A stretch of DNA of 64,000 bases from assembly GCF_001983935.1 (NCBI RefSeq), contig NZ_CP017641.1, forward strand, positions 6,171,001 through 6,235,000, written 5' to 3'. The first letter of the stretch is position 1. The number at the start of each line of letters is the position of its first letter. Source of the stretch: Fuerstiella marisgermanici (GTDB taxonomy: Bacteria > Planctomycetota > Planctomycetia > Planctomycetales > Planctomycetaceae). The notes beneath the pieces were generated by a model. That model did no database searches. It was not told the DNA's origin and worked only from the letters and a program-made list of their open reading frames with translations. The position numbers were made by a program, and so were the translations under genes. Shown piece after piece: positions 16,565-27,604 of this stretch.

Positions 16565-18490
16565 TCAGTCTGCCTGAGGCTCTTCCAGGTAAGTGTATCC
16601 GGTCAGCGCCTCTTCATAGAACTTCACGAATCGGCCCGCCTCAGCATGATCAATCAAGCCATCACGGACAGCCGTTTCAACCGCCAGTTGCAGACGATGG
16701 ATGAGGTCGCGATCGCTGTATTGCACGTACTCCAGAACTTCACTTACTGACTCGCCCTTCAAAATGGCATCCAGGATCACCTCGCCGGATTCCGTCAGGT
16801 CCACGTGAACCGCGTTGGTATCGCCAAACAGATTGTGCAGATCTCCCAGGATTTCCTGGTACGCCCCAATCAGGAACGCTCCCAGATAATACGGCGAACC
16901 ATCGAATTCGTGCAGCAGCAACGTGTTGCGGATGTCGCGGCGGTCGATGAACTGATCGATTTTGCCGTCGCTGTCGCAGGTGATATCGCTTAGTACAGCG
17001 TGACGTTTGGGTTGCTCGTTCAAGCGATGAATTGGCATCACGGGAAACAGTTGCTTGATGGCCCACGAATCCGGCATCGATTGAAACAACGAAAAGTTGC
17101 AGAAGTAATTGTCAGACAACATCCGGTCCAGCTTCTGCAATTCTTCCGGCACGTATTCAAGACTGGAAACCAGCGTCCAGATGCGGTGGCAGATCGCAAA
17201 GTACAGACTTTCCGCCAGACACCGCTGCTCCAATGGAAGGTGGCCCGTGGCGAACAGCGTCATCGCGTCGTCGATCGCCTGTTGCGCGTCGTGGTAACTT
17301 TCCAGTGTATTGCGAGCCGTAATCGAACTGTACGCCTGATACAAATCCTTTAGCGGCTGCGGCGCATCTTCCGGCGGCTGCAGGTCTGCAACCGGTTCTT
17401 CGCGGCCTTGAGTTGACACGCCCAGCACGCCGAAAATCAGCACGCTGTGAAACGCCGAGATCGCTCGACCGCTTTCCGAAATGATATTCGGATGGGGCAC
17501 TCCTGCATCGTCGCACACGCTTTGGATGTGATACACAACATCGCGAGCGTATTCTTCGATCGTGTAGTTCATGCTCGATTCGAAGTTCGTCTGCGAACCG
17601 TCGTAGTCGACTCCCAAGCCACCCCCAACGTCCAGATACTTAAGCCCGGCACCTCGGTGCACAAGATCTGAGTACACGCGCGTGGCTTCGTTTAACGCCG
17701 ACTTTACCTGCCGGATATTGGTGATCTGACTGCCCAGATGAAAGTGCAGCAAGTGCAGGCAGTCTTCCATCCCGCGCGACTTAAGCTCATCCAGCCCGGT
17801 CAGGATTTCGTTGACTCGCAGGCCGAACTTCGACCGATAGCCGCCGGACGATTGCCAGCGACCCGCTCCGCGCGCCGCCAGTTTGACTCGCATGCCGATC
17901 GCCGGACGCACGCCGATCTTCTCGGCACACTTCAGGATCATCTCCAGCTCTGTGTACTTTTCGACGACGGGAATCACGTGGCGGCCGACCTTTTGAGCCA
18001 GCAGGGCCATTTCAATGAACTCCTGATCCTTAAATCCGTTGCAGATAATCGGTGTCTTGGCATCCGTCATCGCGACGACGGCCAGTAATTCCGGCTTGCT
18101 GCCAGCTTCCAGCCCGAACCCGAGTTCGCGCCCGTATTCGACAACTTTCTCAACCACTTCACGCTGCTGATTAACCTTGATCGGATAAACGCACGCGTAA
18201 TTCCCACCGTAGTTATGTTCATTGATGGCACTGGCGAAGGCATCGTGCAACACCTTCAGACGATCTTTGATGATGCCGTTAAAACGCAACAGCACGGGCG
18301 CATCAAGGCCGCGCACCTGAATGCGATCGACCAGCTCTTTCAGGTCGACGGAACGCTGCGGGTCGCGATCCGGATGCACCAGCAGGTTGCCGTTGTCCGC
18401 GACGGAAAAATAGCCGTTGCCCCACCGAGAGACGTCAAACATTTCGGAAGCGTCTGCGGCACTCCAGGTGGATGGTCCGGGTTCAATCAT
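16565..18490 (-). CDS. speA: Biosynthetic arginine decarboxylase (PLP-dependent)
   Basis: At 641 residues this matches the SpeA family (about 630-660). It converts arginine to agmatine for polyamine synthesis. The PLP lysine is K105 in YPIKVNQQREVV, and the TIM-barrel parts ICNGFKDQEF, HFHLGSQI and DVGGGLGVDYDG are present. NIISESGRAISAFHS lies in the C-terminal half, with DLTCDSDGKI-type sequence (seen as SDITCDSDGKIDQF) further on. It starts at ATG 18490, directly downstream of the secDF terminator on the same strand, so it is probably transcribed from its own promoter in the narrow gap. Confidence 0.95.
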   Translation of the reverse strand: MIEPGPSTWSAADASEMFDVSRWGNGYFSVADNGNLLVHPDRDPQRSVDLKELVDRIQVRGLDAPVLLRFNGIIKDRLKVLHDAFASAINEHNYGGNYACVYPIKVNQQREVVEKVVEYGRELGFGLEAGSKPELLAVVAMTDAKTPIICNGFKDQEFIEMALLAQKVGRHVIPVVEKYTELEMILKCAEKIGVRPAIGMRVKLAARGAGRWQSSGGYRSKFGLRVNEILTGLDELKSRGMEDCLHLLHFHLGSQITNIRQVKSALNEATRVYSDLVHRGAGLKYLDVGGGLGVDYDGSQTNFESSMNYTIEEYARDVVYHIQSVCDDAGVPHPNIISESGRAISAFHSVLIFGVLGVSTQGREEPVADLQPPEDAPQPLKDLYQAYSSITARNTLESYHDAQQAIDDAMTLFATGHLPLEQRCLAESLYFAICHRIWTLVSSLEYVPEELQKLDRMLSDNYFCNFSLFQSMPDSWAIKQLFPVMPIHRLNEQPKRHAVLSDITCDSDGKIDQFIDRRDIRNTLLLHEFDGSPYYLGAFLIGAYQEILGDLHNLFGDTNAVHVDLTESGEVILDAILKGESVSEVLEYVQYSDRDLIHRLQLAVETAVRDGLIDHAEAGRFVKFYEEALTGYTYLEEPQAD

Positions 18491-18526
18491 TGTTGGCTAC
18501 TTGATGGAGGCCGAAAGGGTGGACGG

Positions 18527-18566
18527 AAAAAAAGCCAGGCCCGCAATGTCGGTTGCGGACCTGGCT
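18527..18566 (-). terminator. Rho-independent terminator after secDF
   Basis: Read on the minus strand, AGCCAGGTCCGCAA pairs with TTGCGGGCCTGGCT around a six-base loop (one G-U pair), followed by seven T. It lies 22 bases after the secDF stop and ahead of speA. Confidence 0.9.
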
Positions 18567-18588
18567 AAAGCACAACTACTTAGTTGGT

Positions 18589-21500
18589 TCAGGCCGTCTT
18601 CGCATGGCGATTCATCAGCCACACCAGAACCGGGCTGGCGACGTAAATCGAACTGTACGTACCAACGATGACGCCCAAAGTCAGACAGAAGGCGAAGCCA
18701 TGAATGCCTTCTCCACCGATCACGTACAGAATGATGACCACTAAAAATGTGGTCAACGATGTCAGCAATGTACGAGACAGCGTCTGGTTTAGAGACGTGT
18801 TCACGATGTCTAAAGTCAGGTTCGGATTCTTACCACGAACTTCGCGAATACGGTCGAAGACCACAATCGTGTCGTTCAGTGAATAACCCACGATGGTCAG
18901 GAAGGCGGCCACCATCGGCAGGTTGATGCGGAAGTCATTCAACAGCAACGCCTGACCGATCGGATTACCGGAAACATAGGACGCCAGTGCCATCAGGCCC
19001 ATCACGATCAGAACGTCGTGTACCAAAGCCACCACGGCGGCAAGTCCGAAAGTAATCTTCTGGAAGCGGAACCAAATGTAGGCCACGATTGCCAGCAGAC
19101 TGATCACGATCGCCATCACAGCAGACGTTTTCATTTCACTCGCGACAGCACTGGCAAAAGTGTTCACTTCATCAAACAGCGGCCGGGTATCCAGATCAGC
19201 CTTGATACTCGACAAAGCAAGCTTGAAGTCCTCTTCTGAAACCTGCGGAGTCACGCGGACATTCACTTCGTCAAACTTCTGAACCTGCTGGCCGGAAGCG
19301 TCAACGCCAGAGCCCGCCGTCCCCTGGATGCCAACAAATTCTGCGGCATCGGGATATTTCGGAGCATCCGCGGTACCAATGGCTTCCAGAGCCTGCTGCA
19401 CCTGATCGAAGATCGTGCCGACAGCGACTTCACGTGAGAACTTCATCGACGCCATGAGCCCACCGTCAAACTTCCGGTAGAGCAACGCTTCCGCTGACTC
19501 ATCGCCTTCTTCGATCGCGTACGCCTGCGGATCAGAGTATTCCATGCTGACCATAAGCAGGTGCATGGATTCATTACCCTTGAACGCCTGGTACACCTTA
19601 TCGCGAACGCGTTCTTCGGCGGATTCTTCTTCGCTTTTGTTCGCTTCAGAATCACTTTCGGTCGTGCGAAGTCGGAAATGCCGACTGCCGCTTTCAACGT
19701 CGTCGCCTGCCAACGTCAGCCGTTCAATCGTGAACGTGTTTTCAAACTGGTCCTGCAACGCCGCCTGGACCGCATCGACTTCAGCGGTTTCCTGCAACTG
19801 AAACGTCACCATCGTGCCGCCGGTGAAGTCGATATCGTAGTTACGGTCGCCTCTCGAGATGAATGCGGCCATGCCTCCGACGATCAGAACTGCCGAAAGG
19901 ACGGCACAAGCACTGCGTTTGCCAAGGAAGTTGATATTCGTGTTACCGACCAGACTGAACATTTTGATCTGCTTCAACCAGCCCTGTCGTTCCGCCACAT
20001 CAAAGATCGTTCGGCCAACGTACAACGCGGTGAACATGCTCACCACGATCCCGATAAACAGAGAAACAGCAAAACCCTTCACTGTGTCAGTACCAATCGC
20101 GTACAGGATCGCGGCTGTGATCAAGGTCGTAACGTTCGCGTCGATAATCGTGCTGAACGCTTTACCAAAGCCATTCTGAATCGACATTCTCAGGCTGGAA
20201 CCTCGATTCGTTTCTTCACGAATACGTTCAAAGATCAGCACGTTTGCGTCCACTGCCATACCAATGGTCAGCACAAGCCCGGCCAAACCAGGCAATGTAA
20301 ATGTCGCATTGATCGCCATCATCATTGTCAGCACCAGCACCATGTTCAGCACGAGGCAGATCACAGCGACAACACCGGCAAAGCGGTAATAGAGCAGCAT
20401 GAACAGTACGACCACACTCGCCGCCACAACGATGGCCTGCACGCCCTTTTTGCGGACGTCTTCACCCAGCGTCGGGTCGATTGTGGCTTCGCTCAACGGC
20501 TTTTTGTTGATCGGCACTTCAAGAGCACCGGCATTCAAGACGCCCGTCAACTCACGAACTTCTTCGGCAGTAAAATCGCCGCTGATCTGTCCCTGGTCGC
20601 TGATCACATCGTTGATGTCTGGTGCACTGTAAAGCTGTCCGTCCAGTAAAATGCCGAGACCGCGTTTCGGCTTGCCTGGCTGCGGCTGAAACCGACTGGT
20701 CAACTGACCAAACAGAAACGCTCCGCGCGCATCGAATTGAAAGTTGACGATCTGAGTACCGTCGCGAGGATCGATGCCGCCGCTGGCGTTTTTCAGGTAC
20801 TTGCCGCTGACACGTTGTTCAGGTGGATCAACCAGAACCAGATACTCACGAGTCGTATAGCGTTCTGTTTCGCCGTCTACGATCCGCGTTCGTTCAACCT
20901 CGCGGGAAACGGTATCGGTTCGTTCCAGAAACTGTGGCTCGCCCTCCTTTTCGTAGGCCGGCACCCACATCGCATAGATTTCTTTTGAATCGTTGCCTTC
21001 TTCGTCGGTCAACGTTCGGACGAGCGTCTTTTCTGTCGGATCAAGCTCCCGCGCCTGCCGCACGAGGGCGGCGTCGTCCACCGATTCGTTCACGGTGATA
21101 AAGAACTCCAGACTTCCAAGCTTCACGATGCGCCGCTTGATTTCGGCGACGGTCTCCGCGTCTTTACCGGGCACGATCACTTCGATGCGGTCACGTCCGA
21201 CGGGAATTACAGTGATTTCTGATGTACCGCTGGGGTCGATTCGCTTTTTGACGGCGGTGACCATCTTGTCCATAATCTCAGACGTGATCGGCTTCTCTTC
21301 GTCCTCTTCCACCTGGAACAGAATGTTGGTACCGCCGGCAAGGTCAGTACCCAGCCGAAGGCCTTCGCCGAGGCTTTCGCCGTTGGCCATACGGACGAGG
21401 AAAGGCATCACGCCGATGGCTAAGGCAGCAAGACACACTCCGAAGCGGAGTGCCCAGTCTGTCATCTTCAGCGATTTGGCAAGGAAAGCGCCCAGCACAA

Positions 21501-21678
21501 ACGAGCCGATCAGGCCAATCACGAAGATGGCGAACGCTGTTCCGCCGCCAACCGCTGCTGCATCAGCGACAGCCGCCGCACCATTGGCAGCGGCGTCTGC
21601 GTTTTCTGCAACGGCTTCAACGGCTGCGTCGCCATCCTGGACAACCAGCGTGAGCACTGCTGTCAACGTTTCGAGCAT
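18589..21678 (-). CDS. secDF: Protein translocase subunit SecD/SecF fusion
   Basis: SecD and SecF, separate in many bacteria, are fused here in one protein of 1029 residues from ATG 21678 (AGGAA nine bases upstream; the open frame to 21762 adds nothing familiar). An Ala-rich N-terminal part carries a hydrophobic segment. The SecD half has GTDLAGGTNILFQV and the periplasmic P1 region, then six C-terminal membrane helices including GMAVDANVLIFERIREE. The SecF half begins near FLGKRSACAVLSAVLIV and has DIDFTGGTMVTFQ and GYSLNDTIVVFDRIREV. The protein uses the proton gradient to help complete Sec export. Third gene of the tgt-yajC-secDF operon. Confidence 0.95.
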   Translation of the reverse strand: MLETLTAVLTLVVQDGDAAVEAVAENADAAANGAAAVADAAAVGGGTAFAIFVIGLIGSFVLGAFLAKSLKMTDWALRFGVCLAALAIGVMPFLVRMANGESLGEGLRLGTDLAGGTNILFQVEEDEEKPITSEIMDKMVTAVKKRIDPSGTSEITVIPVGRDRIEVIVPGKDAETVAEIKRRIVKLGSLEFFITVNESVDDAALVRQARELDPTEKTLVRTLTDEEGNDSKEIYAMWVPAYEKEGEPQFLERTDTVSREVERTRIVDGETERYTTREYLVLVDPPEQRVSGKYLKNASGGIDPRDGTQIVNFQFDARGAFLFGQLTSRFQPQPGKPKRGLGILLDGQLYSAPDINDVISDQGQISGDFTAEEVRELTGVLNAGALEVPINKKPLSEATIDPTLGEDVRKKGVQAIVVAASVVVLFMLLYYRFAGVVAVICLVLNMVLVLTMMMAINATFTLPGLAGLVLTIGMAVDANVLIFERIREETNRGSSLRMSIQNGFGKAFSTIIDANVTTLITAAILYAIGTDTVKGFAVSLFIGIVVSMFTALYVGRTIFDVAERQGWLKQIKMFSLVGNTNINFLGKRSACAVLSAVLIVGGMAAFISRGDRNYDIDFTGGTMVTFQLQETAEVDAVQAALQDQFENTFTIERLTLAGDDVESGSRHFRLRTTESDSEANKSEEESAEERVRDKVYQAFKGNESMHLLMVSMEYSDPQAYAIEEGDESAEALLYRKFDGGLMASMKFSREVAVGTIFDQVQQALEAIGTADAPKYPDAAEFVGIQGTAGSGVDASGQQVQKFDEVNVRVTPQVSEEDFKLALSSIKADLDTRPLFDEVNTFASAVASEMKTSAVMAIVISLLAIVAYIWFRFQKITFGLAAVVALVHDVLIVMGLMALASYVSGNPIGQALLLNDFRINLPMVAAFLTIVGYSLNDTIVVFDRIREVRGKNPNLTLDIVNTSLNQTLSRTLLTSLTTFLVVIILYVIGGEGIHGFAFCLTLGVIVGTYSSIYVASPVLVWLMNRHAKTA

Positions 21679-21787
21679 CAGAAGGGGTTCCTGAACAATT
21701 CCGGCCGTCACTATTGTCTCGCGACGGCCACTAATTTGGGGGAGAAGGAAACAATGACCCAACAGCGGTCATTGAGTGAAGCTCAAC

Positions 21788-22198
21788 CTATTTGCTGTTC
21801 CCGTTTGCCGAATCGGGTTCGGCTTTCTCGTCGTACGGGCCTTGAATACTGCTGCGAGTGAACTTGATTCGCGTTCCATCGTCGACTCTCAGAGTAATTC
21901 GCTGACCGTCATTGGAAAGATCGACGATCGTCCCGATGATGCCGCCGATCGTCAGCACTTTGTCGTTCTTCTTTAAAGCCGACAGTATGTCTTTGCGTTT
22001 CTGTGCTTCGCGCTGCTGAGGTCGCATCACGATAAAGTAGAACAGAATCGCAAACATGATCAGCATTGGTGCCATCTGCACCAGCGGATTCACTTCCGCC
22101 GCACCGGGCTGCGCACCGCCACCACCCGCCGGCGCACCGGCGTCCTGGGCGAACGTTAGAAAGTCGATGACGACAAATTTAAGGTCAAATACACTCAC
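21788..22198 (-). CDS. yajC: Sec translocon accessory protein YajC
   Basis: The protein has one membrane helix (PMLIMFAILFYFIVMRPQQ) followed by the conserved MRPQQREAQKRKDILSALKK and the small DKVLTIGGIIGTIVDL beta domain, exactly the YajC plan. An Ala/Gly/Pro-rich stretch precedes the helix. The start is uncertain: GTG 22198, GTG 22192 and TTG 22222 are all in frame and none has a strong ribosome site. YajC associates with SecDF and stabilises the SecYEG holo-translocon. It lies 37 bases after tgt and 109 before secDF. Confidence 0.92.
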   Translation of the reverse strand: MSVFDLKFVVIDFLTFAQDAGAPAGGGGAQPGAAEVNPLVQMAPMLIMFAILFYFIVMRPQQREAQKRKDILSALKKNDKVLTIGGIIGTIVDLSNDGQRITLRVDDGTRIKFTRSSIQGPYDEKAEPDSANGNSK

Positions 22199-22231
22199 AA
22201 GGGCATTTCTCTGTGGCGGCAAAAACGCGGT

Positions 22232-23359
<1,128 letters not shown>

Positions 23360-23529
23360 TCAATCGCGGCTTCCCACCGCAGCTTCTTATTCCGTAGTAC
23401 TTCAACCGCCTGAAGTGATTTATGTTTGTCAGCGGCCTTGTCGCCAGCCACTGCTCCGGCCAACCAGGACTCGCCTGAACGCGGCTGAGACTTCTCTTAT
23501 TCGAACGCGGATGTTCTTCGAGTCTCGCC

Positions 23530-24546
23530 CTAACTGCTGCTCGGGGCCATCACGATCAGCGACTTCCCGGCCCGATTCGGCTGTTCGACCGCTTGAACGG
23601 CTTCCCGCACCTGATCGAGCGAGAACCGGTCGGCGATCTCCGACGCCAACACGCCATCATTGATAAGCTGCGTGATGCGGCGAACCAGTTTCAGTTTGAA
23701 CAGCAGCCCCTTCGATTCCATAAAGTTGCCCAACCAAAACCCTTCGACCTTCACGTTGTTCGTCATCAACGTGCGAGGTGAAATCTGAATGGGCTGTTCG
23801 CTCAACGTCCCGAAGACCAGCATTCTGGCAGAATGAGACAGGCATTGCAGCACCGCCGACCCCGTGTTGCCGCCCACCGGATCGATCGCGTGTTGCAACG
23901 GATCGTCACCAAGGACCTGGCGAACGGCCGCACGAAAGTCTTCCTGCGTACCGCGAGCAGCATCGAACACCACGACAGCCGTGGCTCCTGCCGCTTCCAG
24001 CTCACTGGCCTGATCCGGGTTGCGAACAACATTTAACGTGCGAAATCCGAGCGACTTACCAAGCCGAATAACCATCCGCCCCAGCGATGAGCCGGCAGCC
24101 GTTTGCAGCAGCCACGCGCCGGGCGGAACCTTCAGTACTTCCTGAGTCATAATCCACGCCGTCGCCGGGTTCACAAAAAACGTGGCCGCCTGCTCAAGGC
24201 TCAGCGACTTGCTTAGCGGGATCACCTGGTCTGCAGGCACGACAGCATATTCCGCCCAGTTTCCGCCCGATTTATTCAGCACAGCGACGCGCTTGCCCAT
24301 AAACAGCTTCCCGCGCAGCCCGCCACCTGATTCTTCGACGACGCCCACACCTTCGAAACCCGGTATCTGCGGTAGAGCAGGCGTCACGCCGTACGTGCCG
24401 CGCACGAACATCAGGTCGGACGGGTTCAACGGACTCGCCAGCATCCGCACGCGCACTTCACCGTGCTTCGGCGATGAGACAGCTCGTTCACCAGTCTGCA
24501 GCACGTCGGCTGGTTCACCGACACTTTCAAATTGCACGCATTTCAT
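23530..24546 (-). CDS. Zinc-independent MDR oxidoreductase, enoyl-CoA reductase (MECR)-like
   Basis: ATG 24546 is preferred; a TTG four codons upstream is also in frame. The protein of about 338 residues has a GroES-like N-terminal half (SPLNPSDLMFVRGTYG, IPGFEGVGVVEE) and a Rossmann half with AAGSSLGRMVIRLGKSLG and NVVRN, matching NADPH-binding trans-2-enoyl-CoA reductases and quinone-reductase relatives. No structural-zinc Cys cluster is visible. Substrate is not determined. It stands alone, between tgt and the recombinase gene on the same strand, with 176 bases to tgt. Confidence 0.8.
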   Translation of the reverse strand: MKCVQFESVGEPADVLQTGERAVSSPKHGEVRVRMLASPLNPSDLMFVRGTYGVTPALPQIPGFEGVGVVEESGGGLRGKLFMGKRVAVLNKSGGNWAEYAVVPADQVIPLSKSLSLEQAATFFVNPATAWIMTQEVLKVPPGAWLLQTAAGSSLGRMVIRLGKSLGFRTLNVVRNPDQASELEAAGATAVVVFDAARGTQEDFRAAVRQVLGDDPLQHAIDPVGGNTGSAVLQCLSHSARMLVFGTLSEQPIQISPRTLMTNNVKVEGFWLGNFMESKGLLFKLKLVRRITQLINDGVLASEIADRFSLDQVREAVQAVEQPNRAGKSLIVMAPSSS

Positions 24547-24680
24547 TGGTTCGCTCAAGACAGGCCCGGCCAGGTAGGGAAGGGCAGTCTATCAGCGAAG
24601 CGGGAAGAAGAAATGAATGGCGGGCAGAAGGATTTCGAAATCGCGCATCACAGTTGCAATTCTGCAATCGCAGATCGTCT

Positions 24681-25637
24681 TCATCCGCGCGGATGGCACT
24701 TCTCGTGCACGCTCTTCAATCGACTGTGATCGACATGCGTGTAAATCTGAGTCGTCCGGATACTCGCGTGCCCCAGCATTTCCTGCAGGGCTCGAATGTC
24801 TGCCCCGCCCGCCAGCAGATGAGTTCCGAAACTGTGCCGTAATGTGTGAGGCCCGATGTCTTTGCCGCAGCCAATGCGAGCCGCATAGCGCTGGATCTGT
24901 TGCCACACGGTCTCGCGATTCAACTGGCGACCACTGCGACTAACAAACAGCCAGCCTTCGTCGCGGTCGGTGTTGATGATCATGTCTGATCGTTCGAGGT
25001 TCAGGTAATTCGTAATCGCATCAATGGCCATCGGCGTGAGCGACACCATCCGCTGCTTGTTGCCCTTTCCGGTGACGCGAGCGTACCGTTCTTCCATGTT
25101 GACGTCCGCCATTTTCAGCGCCGTCATCTCCGAAACTCGGCAGCCGGTGGCGTACAAAAAAGCGAGCATCGCTTTGTCTCGCCGAGCGTACCGATCAACC
25201 GACCCTTGCGGCGCAGCCAGCAGCTGGTTGACCATGTCAGGGCTCAACACCTGAGGCAGCTTCTGCCACAGCTTGGGCGAACTGATCAGGTCGACGCTGC
25301 TTTCGGTGAGTACCGATTCCAGCATCAGATAGCGAAAGAACATCCGGATAGCCGCCAGATTGCGCGCGACGCTGGTGCTGGCGAGTCCGCTGTTTTGCAG
25401 GAACTCCAGAAACGAAGTCAACGTTTCGATGTCCACCTGGTGGACAGTCTTACGTGCGTTGTCTTTGTTCCAGGCGAAGAACTTGTTGAGGTCTCGTCGA
25501 TACGCGGCGACCGTGTTTGCCGACATGCCGCATTCGGCTTCAAGGTACGAAACGAAACCCGGCAGCCATGTCGAAGGATCCTGAAATCCGCCGCCGTCAA
25601 ATCGACTACCCGCTGGTGGTTTCTTTCGCTTCGCCAT
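24681..25637 (-). CDS. xerD: Site-specific tyrosine recombinase (XerD/XerC type)
   Basis: The 318-residue protein carries an N-terminal SAM-like domain (FVSYLEAECGMSANTVAAYR) and a catalytic domain with the full set: Arg in TGCRVSEM, Lys in the GKGNKQR beta-hairpin, HTLRHSFGTHL (His and Arg), the GHASIRTTQ His and the Tyr nucleophile in IYTHVDHSRL. Size and motifs fit chromosome-dimer resolution recombinases rather than integron or phage integrases. Whether it is XerC or XerD cannot be settled from one paralogue. No dif-like site was identified beside it. Confidence 0.9.
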   Translation of the reverse strand: MAKRKKPPAGSRFDGGGFQDPSTWLPGFVSYLEAECGMSANTVAAYRRDLNKFFAWNKDNARKTVHQVDIETLTSFLEFLQNSGLASTSVARNLAAIRMFFRYLMLESVLTESSVDLISSPKLWQKLPQVLSPDMVNQLLAAPQGSVDRYARRDKAMLAFLYATGCRVSEMTALKMADVNMEERYARVTGKGNKQRMVSLTPMAIDAITNYLNLERSDMIINTDRDEGWLFVSRSGRQLNRETVWQQIQRYAARIGCGKDIGPHTLRHSFGTHLLAGGADIRALQEMLGHASIRTTQIYTHVDHSRLKSVHEKCHPRG

Positions 25638-25666
25638 GCGGTGACTCAGTTCGTGCCGTTCAAACG

Positions 25667-25710
25667 AAAATCGCCGTCACCGTTCAGAGGGGGTTGAACG
25701 GGGACGGCGA
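25667..25710 (-). terminator. Rho-independent terminator after the Nramp-like gene
   Basis: On the minus strand, TCGCCGTCCCCGTTCA pairs with TGAACGGTGACGGCGA (one mismatch) around an eight-base loop and is followed by TTTTCGTTT. It is located between the Nramp-like gene end (25871) and the xerD start. Confidence 0.75.
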
Positions 25711-25870
25711 CTGTGAAACCGTCTTGCAACGGTGTTCGGACCTCAATTTTGGAGAAGGCCAGGGATCAATGATCCGCCTTCAGGAATTTCATCGGCGTCC
25801 GACACCTCAATCATCCGCCATTCAGCTTATGCCGTGGCAAGAAAACTTGCGAAGAATCACGGTCGGCGGA

Positions 25871-27604
25871 CTAATCCGCAGAAGTCGTTGAACCTGTCTC
25901 CGTGCCAGACGGCACAGCCGGCTTCGCTCGAAAAATCAGACTCAACACAACGATCGCTCCCAACGCCCCAAAACCCACGATCTGCTTCGTGGAATCGTTT
26001 TGATAGATGGAAACCACGGAGACTGTCACCGAGAAACACAACGCCAGAATCATAAGGACGTTCCACTTCACTCGGTTTGCGCCGGTCGGCATATTGTCGC
26101 CCAGCAGCCGTTTCGAATTCATCATGCAGAAGAACGTGACGTACGCGATTGGCAGCAACGCCGCGCCAAACATTGATGTCGGCACCACCAGCCACGCCTT
26201 CGCGCCGCCGGTCCAAAGGAACAATGAACCGAACGCACCGCTGAGTCCTGCCAGCAAACAGCCAACTCGGAACGTGTTGCTGGTTGGCTCGTGACCCACC
26301 GCTTCACACAAAGCGAAGCCGTTGATCAACATTAAAATCACGATTGTCGAAACCGCCATCGCCAGAACGCCGATTCCAAAGATGACGTGAGCCGTTGTTT
26401 TGCCGCTGAGGTTTTCCAGAGCGGCCGCTAACTGGTGGTTGTCTCGTTTGACGAGAATTGCCGCCATCCTGCGGTCTGATTCCGGCAGGTTATCGCGAGC
26501 AGCCGCCAACGCATCGGCGTTCTCTTCGCCACTGTACTTCGCGGCGAATTCGTCCTTGCCGATTTCTTCAATCAGGCGTTGATCCAGCAACCCGTTGACG
26601 CCATTACGAATTCCGCCAGCCACTTCAATGGGCTCACCGTCTGCGTTAACGGTATTCAGAATGCCAGGTTCCGGCCGTCCATGAAACTGCGACGCAGACG
26701 CGATAACGACACAGCTTGTGGCGAGCAGAAAGGGAATAAACAGGCCGGTGCTAAGGTCGAAAATAGCCAGTCCGCGGAAGTCGCGATCCCACTTCTTGCG
26801 GAGCAGCGAATATGGCATCAGGAAGGTCATGTTAATGCCGACCGCCGTTGCCGTGGCTGTCACCATCGTGGCAACTTGAGGGTTGAACACCTGAGCTCGC
26901 CAGAAGTCGGCAAAGTCGCCTGTTGCAGCGATTGATGGTTCCAGCGTCGAGGAAACACTCAGCAACTTGGTGTTCGGTATAAAGCCTGCCAGAATCTCGC
27001 TCCAGGGTAGTCCTTCGGCACTAAACGTCATGCGAACGACCACAGCGAAGAACGAGATCACGACAACGCCCACCAGGATCTTCAGCAGGATCTCAAATAT
27101 CTTGACGCCTTTGTTGCCGCTGTTGTACGACCACACAACCATGGTGGCCAGAATGAACAGCAACGCGACGGCAAGGTGTTCGTTCATCCCTGGAAAAAGA
27201 TTCTGCGTGAGCGCTCCGGTGCCCAGCGAAAACTGAGGCATGCACCACACCATGTTGGCCATCATGGTGGCGATCAACCACGACCAACCCAGCACCGGGC
27301 TGATCTCATTATTGATCGCTTCAAAAGGACGCCGTCCTGTGGAAAGCGTCACGTAGGAAATCGCCGCCAACATCACGATGCCCAGAAGCATCGCGAGCGG
27401 CTGCAGCCACATCGTGCCGTACCCGAGCAACACTCCCAGATAAAGACTTCCACCGAGACTTCCGCCGCCCAACGTAATCGCGCTTTGCAACCAGCCGGGA
27501 CCGGACAGCTTTGTATAGGCTCCCAACGTCGCCAACGGCCCTCTACCGCGAGCTTCGTTAATTAGCGAGCGTTCCTGTTCGAGTCGATTCTCGCCGTCGG
27601 ACAT
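25871..27604 (-). CDS. Nramp-like transporter with altered metal-binding motifs
   Basis: The 577-residue protein has about 11-12 membrane helices. Its first helix region GPGWLQSAITLGGGSLGGSL (35-54) aligns with the GPGF...DPGN region of Nramp/MntH metal transporters, and the TAVGINMTFLMPYSLLRKKW region (about 250-270) aligns with the helix-6 MPHN region. Both metal-contacting motifs differ: no DPGN, and MPYS instead of MPHN. A loop of roughly 90 residues, with many charged residues (about 310-400), is inserted between helices. The ion carried is therefore unknown. It ends before a strong terminator and is divergent from the flippase gene. Confidence 0.75.
   Translation of the reverse strand: MSDGENRLEQERSLINEARGRGPLATLGAYTKLSGPGWLQSAITLGGGSLGGSLYLGVLLGYGTMWLQPLAMLLGIVMLAAISYVTLSTGRRPFEAINNEISPVLGWSWLIATMMANMVWCMPQFSLGTGALTQNLFPGMNEHLAVALLFILATMVVWSYNSGNKGVKIFEILLKILVGVVVISFFAVVVRMTFSAEGLPWSEILAGFIPNTKLLSVSSTLEPSIAATGDFADFWRAQVFNPQVATMVTATATAVGINMTFLMPYSLLRKKWDRDFRGLAIFDLSTGLFIPFLLATSCVVIASASQFHGRPEPGILNTVNADGEPIEVAGGIRNGVNGLLDQRLIEEIGKDEFAAKYSGEENADALAAARDNLPESDRRMAAILVKRDNHQLAAALENLSGKTTAHVIFGIGVLAMAVSTIVILMLINGFALCEAVGHEPTSNTFRVGCLLAGLSGAFGSLFLWTGGAKAWLVVPTSMFGAALLPIAYVTFFCMMNSKRLLGDNMPTGANRVKWNVLMILALCFSVTVSVVSIYQNDSTKQIVGFGALGAIVVLSLIFRAKPAVPSGTETGSTTSAD

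Noticed and set aside
19561-20649. 362-codon plus-strand ORF opposite secDF
   Set aside because: Lies wholly antisense to a clear SecDF coding frame; composition (His/Gln/Arg-rich) is that of a shadow frame.
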